A stretch of DNA of 64,000 bases from Lagopus muta. Lineage: Eukaryota > Chordata > Aves > Galliformes > Phasianidae. The translations under genes were made by a program, and so were the position numbers. The notes under the pieces are model-generated. The model saw only the letters and a list, made by a program, of their open reading frames with translations, did no database searches and was not told the DNA's origin. The DNA lies in contig NC_064472.1 of assembly GCF_023343835.1 (NCBI RefSeq), positions 45,641,799 through 45,705,798 of the forward strand. The letters run 5' to 3'. Shown piece after piece: positions 24,757 through 36,208 of the stretch. Each line of letters starts with the position of its first letter. The stretch's first letter is position 1.

Positions 24757-24918
24757 CGGTTCCCTTTGCTGCTGCGGCCTCCTGGGTGCCCCGGCTGCCT
24801 GAGCCAGGCAGGGCGGGGAAGAAGCTGTGGTGGCTCTGGGGACGAGCACTGAGAGCGACTGTCGGCAGCTCCCAGAGCACGAGACCAGCACCAAGGCTAT
24901 CCTTGCTGCTCGCTCCAT
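24757..24918 (-). other. Possible first exon of the TOPORS-like gene
   Basis: A frame begins at ATG 24916-24918 (G at -3, G at +4), runs 54 codons and reaches a good donor (CCG then GTAAGG at 24756). A T/C-rich tract and AG acceptor follow at 24638-24639. Joining them keeps the frame through Arg-Asp-Pro-Cys into the upstream extension of the RING frame, for a possible 382-aa protein. The encoded peptide is low-complexity (Ala, Arg, Ser, Pro), so it may equally be a 5' UTR exon. A second, shorter AG acceptor-like site lies just before the chosen ATG. Splicing is inferred from motifs. Confidence 0.4.
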
Positions 24919-27900
24919 GCCTCACGGACACGCTCGGCTGGAGTGCAGGCACAGTGAGGGCCATGTGGTCACCATCCCCTGCTGCGTATATCACCTGTCT
25001 TCATGTAGGGATGTCCATTACCATAGACATTACAATGGGCGATCGTCAGCTGCAGCAAAGCAACACCAACAAATGCATCTGTATTTTCCCCAGTTCCTCT
25101 GTCCATTCCATTCCCCATATCATGTACAGGTGGCACTTGGGTTTTGCAGCAGTGACCAAGGCTTTGACTGTGTTTTTGAACAGGTCGCCCCAATCTTGAT
25201 TCATCTCCAGATCCACACAGCACAGTGGTGCCTTCAACAAAACACATCTGCCTTTGAGGTAGCAGGACATGGGCCTAATGACTCTCCTTATATGCCTGCA
25301 GTTCTGCCCAGTCCTCTGCATCAAAGGAAGCCCTTGGCTTGCTCTCAGAGATTTTTTCTATTTTTCTCCCCTACTTGAAGGTAGCAGGCCTATTCCAGGC
25401 TCTACGTCCTTTCTTGGGCCACATACAGGAGTGACATCAGCAAGGAAGAGGGGCTCATTGGAGACTACTGCAACACTCAAGCACTTGCTCTGTGAGAAAA
25501 GCCTGTGTGGCCAAACCTGGTTCAGTACAGAGCAGAAAAGGGGTAGTTAAAGAGGAGCTATGAGGTTCAGGCTGGAGAGAAAGAAAGATCATGGTGAAGC
25601 TCATTAAACACCAGTGATACATGGAATCTGTAAGTCTAGAGGTTTTGAAGAGCTGAGTGAGTACAATCCAGTCACAACTATTGTACGTCCGTTTACACCA
25701 GTTAAGTCCAGGAAGAGAAAGACTGCCAGTCTAAAAGGTAGCAATTACATCCTCAGTTGCATCAACATCTAGAAATTGCAATATGAGAAATCCACCTTCT
25801 TCATTTTGTTCATTGGTTTCCAAGAGGATATTTCAGAATCTAAGAGATCAGGTGGGAGACTGACTATTTGATTGTCCTGTTTTGCTTTCGAAAGAAATTC
25901 CTGCATTGAAATGTTTGGTGCAGTGCTTTGATGTGGCAAAGGATAAGTGGTAAAATTTACAAAAGCAATTGAGGTTAAATTTTGACATCATTAGGTCCAT
26001 GGTTGGGATTAGTTTCATCTTTCCCACACAAACTGGAAGGAAAGTGGAAAACTAAACATAAAAAGAGAAAATAGTACTCAGAGGAAAATAAAATATGAGA
26101 CCTCCCTAAAACGGGGTTTTATTCAGTGCCCAGCTAGCAGCACCCACTGTCCCTCACCATATGGAGATACTCATGCTGAAAAGAATTCTGTTCAAGTAAC
26201 AAAAAAGAAATGCCATAGTCAGGGTGAGATGCCCATGGGTGCCACTCACTGCCCTCAGGTCAGGAGTACTGTTTGGGGAGCAGAGCCCCTTTGCCTCCTG
26301 CTCCAGCTGGAGACTGTTGCAGGTGAAACAGTCTCCCTGGATGACTCCAAGAGATCAAAGCCCTTTAGCTCAAGGCCTCCATCTCTTGGGGTGATTTTAA
26401 CAGCCCAAGTCTGAGTGCCATTGGCTTGTCAACTGCCATGTGCTGCCCACTGACAACCTTTCTTCTACACTTCCATATCTCCCATTTGCACACTGCATGT
26501 GAGCCTGCAATTGGCACAGCAGCACCTCTCATGGCTTCCATTCCTCTAAATTTCCCCAGATTCAGAGGAAACTGCCAAAGATGTCATGACATTTTCTAAA
26601 CACTTCTGAAAGCATGTCCTGCAGCAGCCTTCCAAGGAAAAAGGCGTAGAGACCTGCAAAAGAAGATTTGGAGTCAACCAACCCAAACCTAAATTTATGC
26701 CTTGGATATATGTCTGTATGTCTATCAATTAGGGAATTAAGAACTCTGATGGGAGTGTTGAAAAGATTAATCAATCTTTTCATCCTGTCGCTAAGCATGG
26801 TTGGGGCCCAAGGCAGGGTTTGTAGCTGTAGCCAGAGCCCTAGTGCATGCGGGGCAGCAGGACAGACTTCTTGTGTGTCACAGACAGGCTTTGAGTGCTT
26901 GAGAATTTGAAAGTATGAGAATGAATGAGACCAACTTGTGTTCTTCCACTTTTTATCTGTAAGTAAATCACCTACCTCTCCTGTTTGCCCCCTCAGTGTG
27001 GTATTTACCACACTGGCAGAGTTTTTGATCCTGTCAGTATACAGCCTCAGCTGCATGAAGCAATCCCCTGCCTTTAACAGCTTCCCTTATCCTATAACCA
27101 GTAGTCATTGCTAAGCCTCTGTCCACACTTTGTTAATCCCCTAAATCCTTGTGTTGTTTCTCCAGCACAAGGTTGCTCACCCCTCATTACAATGGTGGAA
27201 ACCACTTTTCCTCTTCTGGATTCTGGAAGTCCCATTCTGAAACTGTCTCACTGGGATTCATGCTGAAGGCGTTAGTTGCTCCTGCAAGATGGTAAATCCA
27301 CCTATGCTGCAGCACCAAGAAGTAACAGGCCTGACAGTAGTCACTTTTTTTCCAACCTTAAGCCTTTGAAAACAAGCTGCCTGGGTCCTGAAGTTTTGTT
27401 GTCCAACTGCTTCCTATGTACTTCATCCCTTCATTACAGATTTGGTTATAAGCAAGTACCTGGATTGTTTTATCCCAAAGCAGTCTAACCGTGCCAGATG
27501 GAAGAAATGAGTCTGTGAAGATACCCTGATGCCAACCCTGGTTCTTGGAGGCACTGATGGGTGGGTGTCTGTGGGTAATTTTATCAAATACATGTGGAGA
27601 ACTGGTGACCAGGCCTGGAACCACTGAATTGGGCTGCTGGCAGAAACAATCAGCTTCAGCTGAGGGATACTGGCAGACGGATACTAAGTATAAACCATGA
27701 CCCAGCTTTCTCATTTTAAGCCATGACAAAGTTCAGATACTAGAGTGCAGGTAACTTACTGCACTTAACTTACTGCTAAGTGATTGAAGGAACATGGCAG
27801 CTTCCTCCACCTGCTCTGCCTCAGGCTGCTGCTGCCTGGCTGCTGTACAGCTGGCTCCAGCCCAAATGCTGCCCCCAGCAGCCCCACACATAGGACCCCA

Positions 27901-28934
27901 CATCTGAGGGGCACAGCCTCCAACCCCGGGGATGGCAGAGCCAGCAGGCCCTGCTGCAGGCCCACATGCAACATCCCTGCGATATCATCAGCACTCACAC
28001 ACCCTCCGCTCCCAGCACGGAACAGCACAGCCCCTCTGTGGCACAGCCTCTCTGGGCTTCTCACCTGCCTGTGCACCCCCAGCTGCCTGATGCCCCCAGT
28101 TTGACACTGGGGCCTGGCACCCCGTCCATTCATTCCTTCCCCAGGAGCCGGCACCCAATCCTTGACACTCCAACACGTGTGAGACAGAGACTGAGATCAC
28201 ACAGAGAGATTGCTGAGAGAGGATTTAATAGAGACAGAACACGCTGTGGTGATCAGACGCAGACCTCAGACAGACAAACATACTGACTGGCAAGGATTCA
28301 CACGCGACCAGCCCCTTCCTACCTATCTCTTCTATCTGCTCCCCATTTTGCTGACCCCTGTCCCCTTCCCTTACAGGCCACCTTGTCAGCTGACACAGTG
28401 CCACTGACCCCCTCTGACATCCTGGACCCTCACATCTACATCCTTATCAGCTGCAAAGACCTACTTTGCGTGCAGTTTCTTGCCAACCCATCAGTTAGTG
28501 TGAGTGACCAAGCTGGTTTCTTGTTCTTGTCTCTTTTTGTATACCAGGTTTGTGCCAGGTTTATTTGTATACCAGGTTTGTGCCTCCGTATATTTTATTG
28601 CTTCCCCCTTTCCTTGGCATCCTACTTAACAAGGTCCTCAATCAGATCATCATACTGCAATAAATACTTTCACACTCCACATTAACAAGCAGCATGACTG
28701 CTTCTGTTACCATGTGTGGATCAAATTTGTGTCTGTCTGTGTTCTTGTTTATGGCTTCCACCTTTTCTTAATGTCCACTTTTGTGCTGAGAAAGTCCTCA
28801 ATCACACACCCTTAAAGGAGAAGACACTCTCCCACTTATCTTCACAATTTGCATGTAATTGAAAAGTCTTATCAACACTGTATTAGAAAGGAATATGGAG
28901 TAGAATATAGCAGAAAAATGAAAAAAAAAAAATC
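24919..28934. other. Intergenic DNA between TOPORS-like gene and ST8SIA4 3' end
   Basis: The first few hundred bases should hold the TOPORS-like promoter, but no TATA box is clear. 27780-28160 is GC-rich, with Pro/Ser/Ala-rich open frames on both strands that look compositional. An AATAAA at about 28663 follows T-rich DNA and could be an LTR or an unknown transcript end. The 164-codon frame at 26562-27056 (minus) has no recognisable domain. Confidence 0.5.
28536..28584 (+). repeat. 21-bp tandem repeat, two copies
   Basis: TTTGTATACCAGGTTTGTGCC is present at 28536-28556 and 28564-28584, a 28-bp period. It lies just upstream of an AATAAA at about 28663, possibly within an unrecognised LTR-like sequence. 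Confidence 0.9.
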
Positions 28935-28940
28935 TTTATT
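28935..28940 (-). terminator. Candidate distal poly(A) signal of ST8SIA4
   Basis: AATAAA on the minus strand, followed downstream by a run of about 12 T with more T-rich sequence after it, which resembles a U-rich downstream element. It is the last good signal before the sequence changes to a different, repeat-derived character. Inferred from motif and position only. Confidence 0.4.
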
Positions 28941-29120
28941 TTTACAGTTGTACAAATAAGAAAACAATCCCCAATAGCTGTACTTGGAATAATATTAAAG
29001 TGTCAAACATGACAATTCTGACAGAATACATATCAATACTTTAAACCACAGAAATTGTGTTACATATGCTCAGTAGCAGTAGTACTGTGCAGGAATGATG
29101 CTCACTGTAAACGCTCTTCC

Positions 29121-29126
29121 TTTATT
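29121..29126 (-). terminator. Candidate alternative poly(A) signal of ST8SIA4
   Basis: AATAAA on the minus strand about 190 bp before the distal candidate. The sequence downstream is less T-rich, so it looks weaker. Motif only. Confidence 0.25.
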
Positions 29127-32100
29127 TTATCAACATTTAGAACAATTGTGCTTTTCCCAACACACAGTAACAGTGCTCTTAAAAATAAATAACGTGCAAT
29201 TTCAGATTAATATCCTGAAATATGCTAATCTAGATCCCCATCTAAATCCCGGACACATCTCTCCAGGAAAGTCACTGTAAGGAGTGCTCAGCACTTTTTT
29301 CAGATCAAACACTAATAAAATGTTCTGAACCTACACCTGTTTTTCTTCAAATTGCAATCAATTGAAAAAAGAAAGTTTTTTTTTTAAAAAAAAAGGTGCT
29401 GACCTCAGGCATGTACTGATTTTCTTGTTTAACAAAATAATGATAGTTTTTACTAGACAGTGTACGGTGTAGACAAGCCAAAGTCTGAAAGGTTCAGTGG
29501 AGAGTGGCTCAGAGCTGAGAGAGAAAGAATTTTCCCAAAGCTGAAAACTTAACAATGAAAGGTATTTATATAGCATATATTCATATTATCTTTATGAAAT
29601 ATAAGAGAAAGACTGTCTGCCACAGCAACGTTAATATACACGATGTTAAACAATTTGTAATAAATCTACATGAATGAAATTGAGTTCTTCAATGTAGAGC
29701 TGCGATAAGATTTGGAAAAATATGCAGGGCTGTCCTGATGTAGCTCCTGGTTCTTATTTTTAACATATATTTTAAAAATATGGCTGGCAATTACCATGGC
29801 TTATGGGAGGATAAATTTGAGGAACACTCAGTCAATGGGTATTCCACAGATGATCATCACAATATTAGGTATCTTTCTTTTTATGCTATCTACTTCATGT
29901 TTGTTGTGGGTGGTGTTGGATGATAGAAGTAGCAATTTTAATAAAGCCTGTTATCTGATAGGGAACACAGAAGGTATGAATATTTATAGAAAAACAGAAA
30001 TGATCTATGGAGGTTTGGAGGTATGGAGGTTTGAGCTGTTCACTGCTGCACTGAGAAGGATCAGTAGGTGAAATATATTCCACTGTAAAGTCCTTATGCA
30101 GCTGCTAAGCATTTGGGGTACCTTGGCTTCTCCACTAGGTCAACGGTAGGGAAAAAGTCATACAGGTGACCTGGGACCTGGGATGCCAGGAGAGACATGT
30201 ACAAAGATCCCACAGCAATACAGAAGCAGGTCTAAAGGAAAGGTGAGAAAAGATGTTTGCAGAGTCCACTGCTACGGCTCCCTAGCAGTAACAGGGCTAA
30301 CAACCAAAGCCATTAAACCTACCAGGAAAACTCCAGGGTACATCGCAACTCAGGTCAACCTAGAGCAACTGGTAACCACTGTCACAAACTAATTCAAAAT
30401 GGACAGCTTGCAGCACAGTTTGTACTTTGATTTACTTGAATTCTCTTTTTGCTGATAGACTAACACCACTTCGAAGAAAAAACATTCCTGGAGGAACAGA
30501 TGAAGCTCACTAGATGCTCTTCTGAGCTTCTGCGAGACTGGCATCTGTGAATTCACCAAGGGAAAGTCAATGTGTACAAAATGCATTTCAAAAACTTGAC
30601 ACTAGCTGTTGGGAAACAATATTAATATGCCCACCTTCTATTAAGGAAATATCTTGTCCTAAACTGCAAGTTTTCACAGTGTACACAGAACATTCTGTGG
30701 TTGACCAATATCAAGGTAAACATTCTACCTTCTAAACATTCTACATTCTACTAAGTACTGCTACTTAGTTCCTAGTCATGCCTTCGTTTCAGTGGTGTTC
30801 ACGTTAGGATCTTATCCTACACCTCTGTATATAGCTGAAGTAAATTGTCCAGGTGAATAAGGAAAGATGCTACTCTGTCCTAGGTAAAGCACAATAATTT
30901 CTGTTTCTCATCAACTTTTAGCAAAACTGTCTGAAAGGCAGTGATTTAATCTACTAAAATGGCATAATCAGAGACCTCTAGCCACGTGTGATGAAATATA
31001 TGCAAATACATAAAAAGAAAAGTAGTTAACAAGTGGTGTTTTTAACTAGTAATATTTGTTAGTGCCATGCTACATATTGCTCAAACTAGGATAGATAAAC
31101 CAAACATCACTGGAGATGAAAATCTAACCTAGAGCTGAAAACATCACAAGAAAATACTCCTGGCATCCATCTCCTTAGTCTAGCCTTACGTGAAAAGGGT
31201 GAAACCATAGTGTTTTTACTTCACCTGCTCCTGAAGAGCTAAAACATACTGTATGCACACATGTACTGCATATTGTTGTATGTTTTACTGACCCTCCCAT
31301 GCCCTCCTATATCCTCCTCATTTCTGAAAGAAAAGAGGGAAAGAATTCTGAATTTCATGGATAAACGAAGTTGATGCTCAGAAAAATCAGTGTAAAATAA
31401 TGCAGCTCTGTGTTATTTCAGAGAATTATCCATCAGAACATCAAGTTGATAGAAAAGAGGTATATCAGATGGGGTTATCATCCAACACATTAGAAATGTG
31501 AGCTTTAAAAGAACTTTTTGATCTGCAGTTCATTTATTTTCCATTTAACTGGACATCTTCCTCTTTAACCATATTCCACTGTGTCACCTGAGTTTCTTTA
31601 GACTTCGTATTTTCCATTCAATTAGGAATAATAATCACATATATATTTGAATGTATGAAACAATTTCTTTACTCTTGCAGATTTTTCTGAAGAACGAAAT
31701 TATATAGGCAAAGTCTTCACTTTTGAGATGCTCAGTTCAAAAACTTAAACACGTTCCCCTCAGCAGCAAAGAAACATTGTTAAATCTACTTTATTTCTTC
31801 AAGGAAAAAGGTGTATACACTGTAAGAGTAATCTTTGGTACCAAAAATAAGGGCACCTTTTTGTAAATGTCTTCAAATATGAACACAACAGAAACACTCT
31901 TAAAAAAATGGCTCAAATGACCTATCTCTGAGTGCTTCCACGTACTGACAGCTGTAGCTAGAAAAACAATTGAGAGGTTAAGAGTTGTGTGACAGTAGGC
32001 TACAACACAATAACAACTGACACAGTATTTTATGTTTCCCTCCACCCTCCTACCTTTATGTTTTTTTGTGTTTATTTTTTGTAGTTTTTTTTTTTTTTTT

Positions 32101-32734
32101 CCTAAGACAATTCCATAAAATATTTACTTTTAATTACTCAATACATCCTCAAAATCCTTTAAGGATTCAATTACTCAAAAGCAACAAAACCCAACCAACA
32201 GCCATAAGAAAAACAGCAACAAAAGCTCAGGTTATAATACAAGATCAGAAACAGTCCCCTGACTAAATGCATTTACTTGTTTGACCTTATGGATTTCACT
32301 TTCTCTACTCAATTCCATCATGATATATATATGTATTTTTTTCTGCCAAAGCCTAGTTTCTTTACAGAAGAAAATATGTCGTCCCCAGGTGATGTCTTCT
32401 CTCTGACCACAGTGGTAAGTCAGCAGTAAGCAGGCTATATTTTTTTTCTTTAATTCATGATGAATGTATCATTGGATACTGTAAACACTACTGAGTATAC
32501 ATTCAAACTTTGTTCTTAGTGAAAGTGGCACTTACTTGAACCCTTGCAGTCAAAATAGCTTAGTTTTATAGCACTTTGCAGGTATAATAGCTGGTTATGT
32601 AATTCTGATAAAATTCCTTTTTCCAATGGCTGAAAGGGTATTGAAGCATATCCTCACTGGGATCCCACTGCCATTCCACAGCATCTTTATGATGAAGAGC
32701 ATATTCCAAACTTCTTACTGTACTTCACATGTGC

Positions 32735-32740
32735 TTTATT
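32735..32740 (-). terminator. AATAAA hexamer overlapping the ST8SIA4 stop codon
   Basis: The last codon CAA, the stop TAA and the next A together spell AATAAA. Use of this site would give a transcript with almost no 3' UTR. Most likely it is silent, since a hexamer alone is not enough for cleavage. Confidence 0.3.
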
Positions 32741-33018
32741 GCTGTACACATTTCCCTGTTGTTAACTTAAGTGCTCCTCTGTTATGTAATACATATAACG
32801 TTTTAAACTCTAATGGCATCCTGTGAGGACTGGCATTAGAAAAGTACCGATACTTCAGATCATCATAGTAATGATATTTGACTGGTTTTCCATGTAAATC
32901 CTTTGGGAATGGCCAAAATCCATACAGGTGAATTTCATCACAAAATCTGGTAGCAAGTGTGTACATGAGGAGACCAGTGCTGGGTCGTTTGATGTGGACC
33001 TTGTTTGTCAGCCAGTAG
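32736..33018 (-). CDS. ST8SIA4: ST8SIA4 final coding exon 5 (sialylmotifs S, III, VS; stop)
   Basis: The exon encodes residue 266 to the stop at 32736-32738 (residue 359 by human numbering). Acceptor AG is 33019-33020, after a long T-rich tract. Its first base completes Gly266, followed by Tyr-Trp-Leu-Thr. In order come the end of the PSTD (Lys276-Arg277 kept), sialylmotif S from about Arg-Pro-Ser-Thr-Gly through Cys292 to Gly-Phe-Trp-Pro, motif III with Tyr-His-Tyr-Tyr-Asp, motif VS His-x4-Glu with catalytic His331, and Cys356 near the C-terminus. All residues expected for activity and both disulfides are present. Differences from remembered human sequence are P274H (inside the PSTD), N308H, A311P, N341Y and K358Q. 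The stop codon overlaps an AATAAA hexamer. A + strand CR1 copy begins about 90 bp upstream of the acceptor. Confidence 0.97.
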
Positions 33019-33104
33019 CTGCAAAGAAAAAAAAAGTACATTAAAATCCTCTCATACAACTTCCAGTGAATAAATCATGTAAATTATGAGAAAGTGCTCA
33101 GAGA

Positions 33105-33911
33105 CAAAAACAAACTGGTGGAGCAGTTGAAATACTGGAAGGAAGGGATGCCATCTGGAGCACGTTTGAGAGGTGTGCACGGATAAATATCATAAAGTTC
33201 AACAAAGGCAAATGCAATCCAAGTCCTGCACATGAGCTGGGGCAATCCAAAGCACAAAAACGGACTTACAGCAGCTCTGATGGGAAGGAACTGGAGGAGC
33301 AGTGCTCTGCGCTGCACTGTATCACACTGTGAAGTACTCAAACTGACAATGTGAGCTTGCAGCACTGTATTGTTGGCTGCAGTGAAAGAATTGCAGCTAA
33401 CAGGTTGAGAGATCAACAGAAGAAAGACATGGACTGTCAAGATTGGGTCCAGAGGAGGGCCACAGACACAATCATATGGCTGGAGCACATCCCCTGTGAA
33501 GAAATGTTGAGACAGCTGGGCTTGTTCAGTCTAGAAAAGAGAAGGCTTTGGAGAGACCTAACTACAGTTTTTCTGCACTTTACTTACAGCACCCATTAAG
33601 AAATGTATGGAGACATTTTTTTCCAGGGCCTATAGTGACAGGACAAGAGATAATGGTTTTAAACTAAAGGAGGGGAGACTGAGGTTAGATGCTAAGAGGA
33701 AATCCTTTACTCAGAGGGCGGTGAGGCCCTGACGCAGCTGCCCAGAGACGCTGTGGATGCCACAACCCTGGAGGCACTCAAGGACAGGCTGGATGGGGCT
33801 CTGGGCAGCCTGAGCTGTTGGAAGATGTCTCTGTTCATGGCAGGGAGATCAGAACTGGATTATTTTTAAGGTCCTTTCCAATTCAAACCATTCTATGGTT
33901 CTGTGATTCTA
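33105..33911 (+). mobile_element. CR1 LINE next to ST8SIA4 exon 5
   Basis: Begins around AGTTCAACAAAGGCAAATGCA (33197) or slightly earlier. It runs through GGTCCAGAGGAGGGCCAC and GGGCTTGTTCAGTCTAGAAAAG and ends in ATTCTATGGTTCTGTGATTCT at 33911. Internal deletions shorten the ORF2 end. It is antisense to ST8SIA4 and lies about 90-180 bp upstream of the exon 5 acceptor. Confidence 0.9.
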
Positions 33912-35624
33912 CACTTATTTTTATCTATTCATTTTTTAAACTTCCATTTTCCCCATCAAACAAACAAGTCTCTTTCTTCTCTCTAAACTGAGATCATAAT
34001 CAGTGACACTATATTTAATATGCCTTTATACCACCAGGAAGAAAAACGACAGTGCTGGAGAAAGAGTAGCTAAATTAAGTTTCCCTTTCAGGCTTCAACT
34101 CTGATAAGAACCCACAATGTTGGCAACTGCTAGAAAACTTCCATTAACATCCTTGATGCTGTGATCAGGAAACACAGCTCTTGTCATAGGCTTTCACCCC
34201 ATGCAGTATCCAATTCACCTCATCAAATCAACCCTACACTGAATATCTGATTAGCGTTGCAATTACTTCACAGATTATTTGACTAAATATAGAGAAATAT
34301 AAACAAAGGTAAATACAATGTTTGTAACTAAATACAAATTTAGCTTTAATTAGTTTGCTTGGAAGTACTTAGAGCTTCCTATTTTCGAACAGCAGTCTCT
34401 GGAAAAACTCAAAATCTTGCATTTATAATTGTGACATGGTTTGATTTTGTACTCAACAGCACACAAACCCACCTAAAACTACAGGACTGTTACTCTTCTG
34501 AAGCAGTAACAACATTTGATTGGCAGCTTAAAAGCTGCAGGTAGTTTTCAAAGACACAAGTGGCAGGTGGATACAGAAGGCACATAGAAACTGGTCAGGA
34601 TTCTGGCACGTAACTCACTTTGGTATCTTCAAAATTCACTACCAAAATTGTTTTACATGCTTAATCTTTAAAAATTAGACTTCAATAAACTAATGCCATT
34701 CTATTATTATTGCTAACATAATTTTCCCATCCTTGATTCAACAGAGTTACAGAAAAAGAAGGGCACTTAGACATTTAAACCTGGTCATTCTGCTGGTCCA
34801 GATGAACATCAGCCACACACATAGCTGTACTGGTCAAACTGTGGGAACAAGAAGCTGTAAAACCAGAAAAATAATCAAGTCCTTATACAGCACTGCCACA
34901 CAAAACTAAACCATTGCACTGTATCACTACACTCTTAGAAGGGGTCAAAGGAGATTAGCCTTACCAGCACAGAGTTAGTCTTGTGTTAAACAGTTATAAT
35001 AAGGTTGAAGCTTAGATAGTATCATATTAAAAGCATTTAGAGAAACAGCAAAATGACTCTCACCCAAATTACAAAAAACAAGAGCATGTTTTTAACCAAA
35101 CAGTGAACAGACTCAAAAGCAACAGATGCTATATAACATTAATAATAATCTTTGCATTGCACCTGGCCTCTTCAGTTTCCCTTTTCCAAAAACACAGGCC
35201 CTACAGGCTAATGTCTTTGAATCAAAGATATGTGTGAATGAGATTATTTTCCATTGTACTCAGTTACTTTTTTGAAAGCTGAAGGAATCTACAAGCAGAA
35301 AGCAATTCTAAGCTGACTGACTGTCTCACCAAAGACAACAAAGCAAATGAGTCAGGATTTTGTTTGACTGTAAAAAAAAAGGTAGCACAGTAATAAGTGC
35401 AGTTAAGAGGCAAATACAGTGCGGAATAGTTACAAGTACAAATGACCGATGTACTGAATGTACTGCACACCATTTTTCATGAACTTGAGCTTTGAGACAA
35501 AAGCTCCTGACATATAAAGCTAAGCATTCACTTCCTACTCTGAGAAACTGATACAACATTTTTAAAACAGGACAAGTTAAAGGAGAGACTTACTGATTTT
35601 GTTTGACATGAGTCACTAGTGTGT

Positions 35625-36208
35625 GCAGGTGACCAAGAAATAGCTAAGAGTAGCCTGGCTTGTGTCAGATATACAGTGGACGCATACACTGGAGAAGTGA
35701 TTGTCCCCCTGTACTCAGCTCTGGTAAGACCACACCTCGAATGCAGCACTCAGTTTTGGACTTCTTAAAAGATGCATACTGAGTCACTTGAATATATTCA
35801 GAGAAGTGCAACGAAGCTGGTGAATGGACTACAAAAGAAGACTTACAAGGAGTGGATGAGGGTTATAAGGTTATTCAGTGTGGAGGAGACTGAGGGAAGA
35901 CCTCAACACTCCCTCTAATCACTTGATAGGAGGCTGTAGCAAGAAGGATGTCCATCTTTTTACACAGGTGATACGTGACAGTATAAGGGGAACCACTCAA
36001 GTTGCCTCAGGGAAGATTTAGACTGGATTTTAAGAATGGAAGGGATATTTAGGCACTGGAACGGGATGACCAGGGAAGTCGTAGAGTTGTCATTTGTCTC
36101 CTGTGGCACTTAGAGACAAGGTTTAGTGGTGGACTCAGTTGTGTTAGGTTGATGGTTCGACTAGAAGACTTTAAGGGTTTTATTTGTGACCAATGATCCT
36201 ATGATTTT
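35625..36208 (+). mobile_element. Old CR1 LINE 3' region
   Basis: Diverged CR1: CTCAGCTCTGGTAAGACCACA, then AGTGCAACGAAGCTGGTGAA, ending with GACCAATGATCCTATGATTT. Divergence is greater than in the copies at 3.8 and 44 kb, so it is probably an older subfamily. Confidence 0.8.

Larger units (their letters stand above)
28935..32735 (-). other. ST8SIA4: Probable ST8SIA4 3' untranslated region
   Basis: The ~3.8 kb following the ST8SIA4 stop on the minus strand is AT-rich, has no credible coding sequence and shows no recognisable CR1 or mariner copy, unlike the DNA on either side. Mammalian ST8SIA4 mRNAs have multi-kilobase 3' UTRs, so this length fits. Minus-strand AATAAA hexamers lie at 31790, 29121-29126 and 28935-28940, the last followed by a T-rich stretch. 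The true end is inferred; RNA could end at any of these. A short local repeat (TATGGAGGTTTG twice, 16-bp period) lies at 30006-30033. Confidence 0.55.

Noticed and set aside
26562..27056. 164-codon minus-strand ORF
   Set aside because: No recognisable domain or clear gene signals; I could not link it to an ERV protein. Kept only as a remark.
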